This document shows, piece after piece, positions 37,358-43,483 of a stretch of DNA of 51,376 nucleotides. The notes under the pieces were generated by a model that made no database searches, was not told the origin of the DNA, and saw only the letters and a program-made list of their open reading frames with translations. Numbering within the stretch: position 1 is the first letter of the stretch; every line of letters starts with the position of its first letter. The translations under genes and the position numbers were made by a program. Source of the DNA: an uncultured Odoribacter sp. (GTDB taxonomy: Bacteria > Bacteroidota > Bacteroidia > Bacteroidales > Marinifilaceae); assembly GCA_900544025.1 (NCBI GenBank), contig UQTM01000020.1:1-51376 (forward strand). The letters run 5' to 3'.

Positions 37358-37864
37358 TTATTTGTATTTTTCGATCAGTTTCTTTATGGTTTCCGCCGTA
37401 AGTTCGTGTCCGGGGAGCAGGGGGAAACCTTCCCATCTCACAATTCCTTTGGGATCGATCAGAATTACATGGGGGATTCCTTTCACTTCCAGCTGCTTTT
37501 TCATCTCGGCCTGGGTATCGATCGCACTATAATATTCTATTACCGGAGTTTTCATCGCCTCTACTTTTTCAGGTGCTTCGTCCGATATGCCGATGACAAC
37601 GAGATCGTTTTTAAATTCCTTTTGCAAAGCGTTCAATTCCGGGATCGCTTTCCGGCAGGGGCCGCACCAGGTAGCCCAAAAATCGATTAAGACGAATTTC
37701 CCTTTTGTGTCGGGCATATCGGTAAGCCATTGCTGCACTTTCAATTCCGGAGCCTTTTGGTTGAGAATGGATTTTGCCCACAATTGTTTACCCTGATTAC
37801 TTTCCTGTGCAAAGATTACATTGCCGAGAAATAATAAACCGATTAGAATAAATGTGTTTTTCAT
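37358..37864 (-). CDS. TlpA-like periplasmic thioredoxin-fold protein
   Basis: A 168-residue exported thioredoxin-fold protein with a cleavable signal peptide (about 1-19, ending VIFAQ). The redox motif is WCGPC with Cys67 and Cys70, preceded by LIDFWAT, and the cis-proline loop is GIPHVIL. It is a minimal TlpA/ResA-type protein, expected to reduce disulfides in periplasmic clients. It is third in a minus-strand group, 34 bases after smpB, and is followed by a terminator. It is much shorter than the TlpA-like lipoprotein at the window's left end and lacks its helical front domain. Confidence 0.9.
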   Translation of the reverse strand: MKNTFILIGLLFLGNVIFAQESNQGKQLWAKSILNQKAPELKVQQWLTDMPDTKGKFVLIDFWATWCGPCRKAIPELNALQKEFKNDLVVIGISDEAPEKVEAMKTPVIEYYSAIDTQAEMKKQLEVKGIPHVILIDPKGIVRWEGFPLLPGHELTAETIKKLIEKYK

Positions 37865-37898
37865 ATCACTGTGTGGTTAGGTTTAACAAAAGAGAAGA

Positions 37899-38348
37899 TC
37901 AGAGTTTCATCGCTCTGTCCATGTCCTTTTTAGCATCTTTCAATTTCAACGATTCCCGTTTGTCGTATTCTTTTTTTCCTTTTGCCAATGCAATGCGCAC
38001 TTTGGCATATCCCTTTTCCGATAGGAAAATCTTTACCGGAACAATCGTCAGTCCGGATTCTTTCACTTTTCGTTCGAGCTTTACAAGTTCTTTGTGTGTG
38101 AGCAGCAGTTTTCGTTCCCGCTTTTCTTCATGATTGTAATACGTGCCTAATTTGTATTCGGAGATATGTATGCCTTTCACCCATAATTCCCCCCGGTTAA
38201 AGAAACAATAAGAATCGACCAGGCTGGCTTTTCCTGCCCGGATCGATTTTATTTCAGTTCCGGTAAGGACGATCCCTGCATTGTATTCTTCCAGAAATTC
38301 GTAGTCGAAAGAAGCGCGTTTGTTACGTATGTTTATTTCGTTTGCCAT
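37899..38348 (-). CDS. smpB: SsrA-binding protein SmpB
   Basis: A 149-residue protein of normal SmpB length. SmpB binds tmRNA and delivers it to stalled ribosomes for trans-translation. The N-terminal NKRASFDYEFLEEYNAGIVL and the GTEIKSIRAGKASL core form the OB-fold, and the basic C-terminal tail (KKEYDKRESLKLKDAKKDM) enters the ribosome decoding channel. I chose ATG 38346-38348 (MANEINIRN); an ATG directly before it and a longer frame to 38390 overlap the upstream Yip1-like gene. No tmRNA gene was recognised in the window. Confidence 0.96.
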   Translation of the reverse strand: MANEINIRNKRASFDYEFLEEYNAGIVLTGTEIKSIRAGKASLVDSYCFFNRGELWVKGIHISEYKLGTYYNHEEKRERKLLLTHKELVKLERKVKESGLTIVPVKIFLSEKGYAKVRIALAKGKKEYDKRESLKLKDAKKDMDRAMKL

Positions 38349-38358
38349 CATGCTAAAA

Positions 38359-38937
38359 TTAAACGTTAAAGACAGAGATTCCGAAAGCAATCATGAGTAC
38401 CTGGGAAATAATGACCGGGATACAAATCACTGCAAGGGCCACGATAACCAGCAGATTGGTTTGCTGATTATTGGGCAAATCGGAAATCCGCCTTATTCCA
38501 ATATATAATGTACGGATGAATATAAAACTGAGCAGCGTAAATAGCTGTCCCAGAAAATAATTTCCCATAGCGACACCCAGGCTATGAAAAACGGTGAACA
38601 GGGCTCCCGGATATACGGTCAGAAGGAGAGCCGTGTTGTCGGCATCCCGGAGTTTGTTACTGAGGTATTCTTTCGTAAGCAGATAGGCGAACCAGATTCC
38701 TGCCATGGAAGATATTAGGTTGATCGCTCCATAACCTACGGTTTGCATCACCGAGTAATGGAAAAATCCAAATAGGAATATGGTCAGGGAAGACAAGACG
38801 GCTACCGGAAACAGGTAATTCCTGAATGTTTCTTTCAGGCCGGGATATTCGTCGGCCACCTTGTCCCATTCCGTCTCCGGTTTAGTCAGCATCCGCCGGG
38901 TTCGTCCATATATGTATTTGAAGTCTATTTTTACCAT
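38359..38937 (-). CDS. Yip1-domain-like integral membrane protein
   Basis: A 192-residue membrane protein with about five predicted helices. The N-terminal amphipathic part (RTRRMLTKPETEWDKVADEY) is typical of bacterial Yip1/DUF1282-type proteins, whose role is unknown. It lies ten bases before smpB on the same strand and is first in the group with smpB and the thioredoxin. An exact promoter box at 38945-38952 lies so close to the ATG (38937) that the mRNA would be nearly leaderless. Confidence 0.75.
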   Translation of the reverse strand: MVKIDFKYIYGRTRRMLTKPETEWDKVADEYPGLKETFRNYLFPVAVLSSLTIFLFGFFHYSVMQTVGYGAINLISSMAGIWFAYLLTKEYLSNKLRDADNTALLLTVYPGALFTVFHSLGVAMGNYFLGQLFTLLSFIFIRTLYIGIRRISDLPNNQQTNLLVIVALAVICIPVIISQVLMIAFGISVFNV

Positions 38938-38944
38938 AGTGTGG

Positions 38945-38952
38945 CAAAAATA
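38945..38952 (-). promoter_or_regulatory. Promoter -7 box immediately upstream of the Yip1-like gene
   Basis: On the minus strand this reads TATTTTTG, an exact TAnnTTTG match ending eight bases before the ATG. Initiation at the usual distance would fall at or next to the start codon. Confidence 0.5.
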
Positions 38953-39418
38953 CCATTTTTTTCGGGGAAAACATGAGATATCGCGGAGGAATAACAGGTG
39001 TTTTTTTAGATATCCGTTATCGGGCGAGGACGGGGGATGGCTGTTTGTGTGGAAAGAGGAAAAAGAGGGATTGCAAAGAGATACAAATGCTTGAAGAAGG
39101 CGGTGGGCATAAAAATAAAGTTAGGGTGAAATACCGATTGGATAATATTTTCCAGATATAGAATATTCGGCAATCTGAATTATAAGGGTGTAAATATACT
39201 GAATAATAGGAGATTTATTAATATGTAGTTAATGTAATGTTATATATAATTTAATTATATTAACATTGTGAGAAAACTAAAAATCCATTGTTTATCTTTT
39301 GTGTGGATTTTGATTATCGCCTATGTGATTTGTTGTTATGATACTAATATTGGAAAAGTTCTGAATATAACGTTTGATGTCTGTTTGAGAGCACTGAAAT
39401 CTTGTGTCCGTAAAGGCA

Positions 39419-39518
39419 GATAATAAGCGACAAACCCATTAGCGTGGGGTGAATGTCGTTTATTGTCGGAAGGATAAGGGTATCCTGGTTGTTTTAGATG
39501 ACAAGCCTCACGCTTTTT
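39419..39518 (+). ncRNA. Candidate structured RNA, element A of a three-copy family
   Basis: An outer stem GATAATAAGCGAC (39419-39431) pairs with GTCGTTTATTGTC (39455-39467), 13 bp with two G-U pairs. Loop sequence AGCGTGGGGT (39441-39450) can pair with GCCTCACGCT (39505-39514) downstream of the stem, 10 bp with two G-U pairs, giving an H-type pseudoknot. A small hairpin GGAtaaGGGTATCC lies between, and a T6 run follows the 3' arm. The loop also has its own CCC/GGGG pairing that would compete. It has the same plan as elements B and C with different sequences. I do not recognise an RNA family. The strand is inferred from the 3' T run and from the terminator at 39576-39639. Confidence 0.5.
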
Positions 39519-39575
39519 TAGCTGGACGATAAGTTGTCTGTGGCAATTTTGGATTCAGTAGGGGAAATATGTTAT

Positions 39576-39639
39576 ATTACGATATTGCATCCGTAAAAAA
39601 TGAAATTTACGGATGCAATATCGTAATGTGTTTTTTTTG
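39576..39639 (+). terminator. 22-bp hairpin plus T8, terminator of element A transcript
   Basis: A perfect 22-bp stem (39576-39597 with 39606-39627) has an 8-base loop (AAATGAAA) and is followed by GTG and T8. It is the strongest hairpin in the window and lies over 600 bases from any protein gene, so it probably ends a non-coding transcript. Confidence 0.8.
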
Positions 39640-39690
39640 TGAATATGGTGTTTATTTGTCAAAAGTGATTATGAATTTTGATAGAAACAT

Positions 39691-39698
39691 TATTTTTG
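39691..39698 (+). promoter_or_regulatory. Promoter-like -7 box 86 bases upstream of element B
   Basis: TATTTTTG matches TAnnTTTG exactly. It sits 86 bases before the outer stem of element B, almost the same offset as the box upstream of element C. No clear -33 box is seen. Confidence 0.45.
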
Positions 39699-39776
39699 TA
39701 TAGATCAAAGAGGATTTATATTAAATATACGCATTGTATTTTATTCTTAAATAACGAAACTACCCTTTTATTTTAA

Positions 39777-39886
39777 GAGACAATGGGATGAAAAGACAAT
39801 GCCCGGATAAATGTGGGCTGTTAGATCATTATTGTCTCTGGGGAAGTAGGTAGCCCTTGTTTTTTGTGGCGCAGTCCACATTTATA
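39777..39886 (+). ncRNA. Candidate structured RNA, element B
   Basis: An outer stem GAGACAAT (39777-39784) pairs with ATTGTCTC (39831-39838), extended by ATGA/TCAT across a bulge. The loop segment AAATGTGGGCTG (39809-39820) pairs with CAGTCCACATTT (39872-39883), 12 bp with a single G-U pair. The connecting part GGGGAAGTAGGTAGCCCTTG can form a small hairpin. GCCC/GGGC inside the loop is an alternative pairing. The upstream 45 bases (ATTTTATTC, then AACGAAACTACC) resemble those of element C. A pyrimidine/AT-rich end follows the 3' arm. The pairing sequence differs from that of A and C, yet complementarity is kept. Confidence 0.55.
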
Positions 39887-40175
39887 TATAATTCATTTCT
39901 AAGGTCTTATTGCCGATGTCTTTTGATTGAAAGAAGAACGTGCGGATAATAACGGTGTATATGTGCCGACGTGACAGAGTTTCGTTTTTTTTAGTAAATC
40001 TGATTTGTTCGGAGGATTCGTTTTGTTTTCGGGGATAGATATTCTGATTTTATACCGGTTCGCATAAGGTATATGGAATCATATAGAACAGGAAATCTCG
40101 ATCACCGTGTAAACAGACTGCGATCGATTTTGTTATTGTTTTATCTGTTTTACATAAATATTATGGCGGGGCTGT

Positions 40176-40206
40176 TTTGAAATGAATTTATAATTATTTA
40201 TTTTCG
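40176..40206 (+). promoter_or_regulatory. Promoter of element C
   Basis: TTTG (40176-40179), 19 bases, then TATTTTCG (40199-40206): a Bacteroidetes -33/-7 pair with correct spacing and one mismatch in the -7 box. It lies 88 bases before the outer stem of element C. Confidence 0.5.
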
Positions 40207-40286
40207 CATCGAATCAGAATGCAGAGTAATCTGATCAGATATGCATATAGTTTTATTCTATAAGACAAAAACTACCAATTCTTTTA

Positions 40287-40424
40287 GAGACAATAGAATG
40301 AAACGACTGTGCCTCCTATGTGTGAGGTGTTGTCGTCTATTGTCTCGGGGCTTTGGTAGGCCTTTGTTCTTTAGAGGATAATAACCTCACACTTTTATCA
40401 TCGATGATGACCGTTGAGTGTGAG
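40287..40424 (+). ncRNA. Candidate structured RNA, element C
   Basis: An outer stem GAGACAATAGA (40287-40297) pairs with TCTATTGTCTC (40336-40346), 11 bp, extended by ACGAC/GTCGT past a bulge. The loop segment GTGTGAGGT (40320-40328) pairs perfectly with ACCTCACAC (40384-40392) downstream. GGGGCTTTGGTAGGCCTTTG in the connecting region aligns with the same part of element B. CTCACAC (40386-40392) can instead pair with GTGTGAG (40418-40424) around the palindrome ATCATCGATGAT (40397-40408). CCTC/GAGG within the loop is a third option. The 3' arm is followed by TTTT. Confidence 0.55.
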
Positions 40425-40466
40425 TGTCAAAAATTGCGTTAGTTATTATGTTTAGAAAATAGAAAC

Positions 40467-41020
40467 AGAAAAAGTTTTCTTGTAAATAGATATTCTTTGG
40501 AGGCGTACATTGCAAATCTGAAAACTTTTTCTTTCCTTTGAAGATTGAAAGGGGTAGATTGCTACCTGAGTTCTTTCATTTACCGTTAGCGTTTTTGCTT
40601 TTCCCGCTACAAACAAATTCTCACAAATCATCGGTCACGGGAGAAGTGCAGTAACGCTCGCGTTTATTGATTCGTATATTCTTTTAATATATGACAAGAA
40701 AGACGCGGGCTTACCCACTTTGATGACCATGGCCGTGAGAAGCCCGTTTGTACAAAGTTAAGGTAAAGTCCGTGTCCTTCTGTTATGGTTTTTTCTTATC
40801 GTGACCGGTGGCTCCGGGCTTTCCTCTGATATAAAAATCGGCAACGAGAAAAATGTTTTGTTGTGTCGTTCAAGGCAGGTTGTTTTTTCGGGAATTTGCT
40901 TGCCGTTTTTACATGATTTTAATTTTGAAATGTTGAAAATAGAGAGAGTAGCCGCCTTTCCCTGCATCCTTAATCCTTAGGCATAATCACCGATCAATTT
41001 TTGGATTCCAACCTTGGGGT
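40467..41020. other. Island of inverted repeats of unknown nature
   Basis: It begins with a 13-bp perfect inverted repeat AGAAAAAGTTTTC (40467-40479) / GAAAACTTTTTCT (40520-40532). It then holds small hairpins: CCTTT/AAAGG at 40535-40552, GGTAG/CTACC at 40553-40566, AACGC/GCGTT near 40650, CGGGCTT/AAGCCCG around 40705-40746 and the palindrome TTTGTACAAA at 40747-40756. GC is locally higher than in the rest of the desert. On the minus strand around 40820 there is a GAGGAAAGCCCGGAG stretch that recalls RNase P RNA, but the rest of that RNA is absent. It could be a non-coding RNA or a decayed mobile sequence. Confidence 0.35.
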
Positions 41021-41544
41021 GCTTGTAACACTTATATTATGCATGATAAAACTTTGACCCGATTGGCTGCTCTCTCTTTATCTTTCTTTATTTTCGATTT
41101 TTTGTCTCTCTCCTGTTGTGTTCGTTAATTCTTTGGGAGGATTAGGGGGATCGTCCTTTATCGCCGAATCGATGCGGGGGCTTACCATGAATTGTATTTT
41201 CTGCCGGTAAAGGTATGCTTATTCGTGTTCCTTTACCGGTAGATCGTAGTATATGTTTCTTTCTTTTATAAATGTACAGATTTTTTTCGTTCGTGAAATA
41301 GGATCGTTCGGTACAGTATTGGAATTATTGCAAGCAAAACACAATGCCTCGATAAGTAATAAATACAGATTTTTCATTTTTTTGTTTTTAAACTATACGT
41401 TTCGTCAAAAATAAGCGGTCGAAGTGTGATTCTAACTAAAAAATATTAACAAATATGTATATCGATTCGATGTAGTGTACATAATATATGGCATAAACGT
41501 AGAAAACATGGGCATACTGGAAAATTTTAATTTATTTTTAAATA

Positions 41545-41573
41545 AAAGTGGGGCAAAGTGGTTTAAAGTGGGA
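41545..41573 (+). promoter_or_regulatory. MraZ box: three AAAGTGG direct repeats with 10-base period
   Basis: AAAGTGG occurs at 41545, 41555 and 41565, spaced exactly one helical turn apart. MraZ is known to bind direct repeats of a TGGG-type core with 10-base period upstream of its own gene. Here the array overlaps the -33 region of the proposed mraZ promoter, which fits autorepression. Confidence 0.85.
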
Positions 41574-41590
41574 AATAATTTATAACTTTA
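41559..41590 (+). promoter_or_regulatory. Promoter of the mraZ-mur-fts cluster
   Basis: TAACTTTA (41583-41590) matches TAnnTTTG in all but the last base. The GGTTTA stretch at 41560-41565 could act as a weak -33 element and lies inside the MraZ box. Transcription would start near 41597, leaving a leader of about 100 bases. Confidence 0.5.
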
Positions 41591-41696
41591 CAACAGAAAC
41601 TCATGTTGTGTTTCTTGAAATGTGAATTTATGTAAATATCTGTGTGTCAGCAGATAGTAGATATGTATTAAAAAAATCGTTGTAAAGAAAGGATAT

Positions 41697-42161
41697 ATGC
41701 CAGCGTTTATTGGAGATTATATATGTAAGGCAGATAGCAAATGCCGGGTAGTGGTTCCCGCTTCTTTTCGGAGAGTGATGGAGGCGTCCGGGCAGATGAT
41801 GTTTGTTTTGCGGAAAAATGTCTTCGAGGCTTGTATCGATATGTACCCTTATGACGAATGGGAAAAACGAATTTCCAGACTGCGCTCGGAATTGAATTTA
41901 CTGAACCGGAAGCATGCGATTTTTTTAAGGGAGTTTTGTCGGGGTACTCAGGAGGTGGAGATGGATGCAAATGGAAGAGTGCTATTGCCGCGCCGGATGC
42001 TGGAAGAGGTGGGGATCGATAAAGAATTGGTTTTTGCCGCTCAGGATTCTATGATCCAGATCTGGGACACTAAAGCTTATGAAGCGGTCGCAGTCGAAGG
42101 CGAAGATTTGGGACGTATGGCCGAAGAAATTTTTGGAAATAATAATCAATCAATAAAATAG
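41697..42161 (+). CDS. mraZ: Transcriptional regulator MraZ
   Basis: A 154-residue protein with two SpoVT/AbrB-like swapped-hairpin repeats, each with the DxxxR motif: ADSKCRVVVPASFRR near residue 12 and DANGRVLLPRRM near residue 87. MraZ forms ring oligomers that bind the repeats upstream of its own gene and repress the division/cell-wall cluster. The AAAGGAT ribosome site sits just ahead of the ATG. It is the first gene of the cluster; rsmH starts six bases after its stop. The matching three-repeat operator is at 41545-41573. Confidence 0.97.
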   Translation: MPAFIGDYICKADSKCRVVVPASFRRVMEASGQMMFVLRKNVFEACIDMYPYDEWEKRISRLRSELNLLNRKHAIFLREFCRGTQEVEMDANGRVLLPRRMLEEVGIDKELVFAAQDSMIQIWDTKAYEAVAVEGEDLGRMAEEIFGNNNQSIK

Positions 42162-42167
42162 CAGGTT

Positions 42168-43076
42168 ATGTCAGAGTATCATGTTCCGGTGTTGTTGGAA
42201 GAGTCGGTTTCGGGGTTGAATATAAAGCCCGGTGGGATATATCTGGATTTAACTTTCGGTGGCGGCGGGCATTCCCGTGAAATCCTGAATCGTTTGGGAA
42301 AGAAAGGGTGTTTGATGGGTTTCGATCAGGACGAGGATGCTATGCAAAATGTGCCGGATGACGAACGTTTTATTTTTGTGAATCATAATTTCCGTTATTT
42401 GCGTAATTTTATGCGCTATTATGGATTGGAAGAAGCCGATGGGATTTTGGCCGACCTCGGAGTGTCGTCGCATGAGTTTGACGAGGCCGACCGTGGTTTT
42501 TCCTTTCGTTTCGATGCGGAATTGGATATGCGGATGAATCGTCTTAGCCGTTTGACGGCGGCAGAGGTACTCAACACATACGACGAACAGCGTTTGTGTA
42601 CCTTGTTCCGGAATTATGGGGAAGTGGAAAATGCCCGCCGTCTGGCGAATCTTGTCGTAAAGGCGAGGACGGGGAAAGCATTGGTGACTTCAGGCGATTT
42701 ATATCAGGCGATTTTGCCCTGTATTCCCAAAATGAAGGAAAAGAAGTATTTGGCGAAAGTGTATCAGGCTTTGCGGATAGAGGTAAACGGGGAGTTGGAA
42801 GCCCTTGAGGAAATGCTTGAAAACGCCATGGAGGTGTTGAAACCGGGAGGACGCCTGGTGGTGATTACCTACCATTCGCTGGAAGACCGTTTGGTGAAAA
42901 ATTTTTTCAAGTCGGGAAATGCAGAAGGGAAAATGGAAAAGGATTTGATATTCGGGCATGTGAATCATGGGTTTGAGCTGGTAAACCGGAAAGTTATCGT
43001 TCCGGCGGACGAGGAAGTGGAACGGAATCCGAGAGCCCGTAGCGCAAAGCTCCGTATCGTGGAGAAAAAAGATTGA
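42168..43076 (+). CDS. rsmH: 16S rRNA (cytosine1402-N4)-methyltransferase RsmH
   Basis: A 302-residue SAM-dependent methyltransferase that modifies C1402 in the decoding region of 16S rRNA. The N-terminal YHVPVLLEESV, the SAM motif LDLTFGGGGHS, the ADLGVSSHEFDEADRGFSF segment and the catalytic-site YHSLEDRLVKNFF all match the family. The length is typical. It is second in the cluster, six bases after mraZ and 33 bases before ftsL. Confidence 0.98.
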   Translation: MSEYHVPVLLEESVSGLNIKPGGIYLDLTFGGGGHSREILNRLGKKGCLMGFDQDEDAMQNVPDDERFIFVNHNFRYLRNFMRYYGLEEADGILADLGVSSHEFDEADRGFSFRFDAELDMRMNRLSRLTAAEVLNTYDEQRLCTLFRNYGEVENARRLANLVVKARTGKALVTSGDLYQAILPCIPKMKEKKYLAKVYQALRIEVNGELEALEEMLENAMEVLKPGGRLVVITYHSLEDRLVKNFFKSGNAEGKMEKDLIFGHVNHGFELVNRKVIVPADEEVERNPRARSAKLRIVEKKD

Positions 43077-43109
43077 AGTTTTGATATAGGATGATATAGT
43101 TTAGGTAAA

Positions 43110-43478
43110 ATGGGATTTTTCAGAAAGAGTAAAGAATTTGTTACGCCGAAAGAGGAACTTCGGGAATCGGTGAGTTCTTCGGTGAAGGGAGTGCTGGAAG
43201 GGCGTGCTTTGGCGGATAAGTTGAGACGGAACATCAGTTTTGTCCTTTTTGCTACTTTTTTGGGAATACTTTATATATCGAACGGTTATTCCACCGAAAA
43301 ACTTCACCGGCAACGCATTTCGCTGGAAAAAGAAGTGGCGGATTTGCGTTTCGAGTCGATCACGGCTGCGGCCAACCTCATGTTTATCCGTAAGCAATCG
43401 GAAGTGATCAAACGGGTACAGGACGCAGGTCTGGCATTAAAAGAAAGTAAAGAGCCTCCTTTTAAATTATATAGGTAA
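43110..43478 (+). CDS. ftsL: FtsL-like cell division protein
   Basis: A 122-residue bitopic membrane protein: a charged cytoplasmic N terminus of about 40 residues, one helix (41-60, SFVLFATFLGILYI) and a periplasmic coiled coil. FtsL joins FtsB and FtsQ to activate the FtsWI septal synthase. Sequence conservation is low in this family, so the call rests on size, topology and its place between rsmH and ftsI. The next gene starts 2-5 bases later. Confidence 0.85.
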   Translation: MGFFRKSKEFVTPKEELRESVSSSVKGVLEGRALADKLRRNISFVLFATFLGILYISNGYSTEKLHRQRISLEKEVADLRFESITAAANLMFIRKQSEVIKRVQDAGLALKESKEPPFKLYR

Positions 43479-43483
43479 AGGTG

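Larger units (their letters stand above)
38938..41544. other. 2.6-kb gene desert before the division/cell-wall cluster
   Basis: No convincing protein gene. 38953-39240 and 41040-41540 are AT-rich spacers; the second holds a 10-bp hairpin (CCGGTAAAGG / CCTTTACCGG at 41204-41213 and 41230-41239) without a T tract. 39419-40424 holds three related structured elements and a 22-bp terminator, described separately. 40467-41020 holds an island of dense inverted repeats, also described separately. The few short reading frames lack ribosome sites and recognisable content. Confidence 0.7.

Noticed and set aside
38973..39161. 62-codon plus-strand frame (MRYRGGITG...) after the Yip1-like gene
   Set aside because: No ribosome site, unusual composition, starts within the promoter region of a divergent gene, no recognisable domain.
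39450..39530. Tiny frames inside element A (MSFIVGRIRVSWLF and MTSLTLF)
   Set aside because: They have no counterparts in elements B and C, whereas the pairing structure is shared.
40800..40850. Minus-strand GAGGAAAGCCCGGAGCC resembling the RNase P RNA core
   Set aside because: The downstream half of RNase P RNA (long conserved body and CRV at the right distance) is missing; a nearby ACAGAA is only about 50 bases away.
40758..40967. 69-codon minus-strand frame in the desert
   Set aside because: Composition unlike neighbouring genes; overlaps the inverted-repeat island; no domain or operon context. More likely non-coding.
38938..41696. CRISPR array, tRNA, tmRNA or SRP RNA in the desert
   Set aside because: No regular repeat-spacer pattern, no T-loop or acceptor pattern, no tag-peptide or SRP loop signature. 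The three elements are diverged and irregularly spaced (358 and 510 bases).
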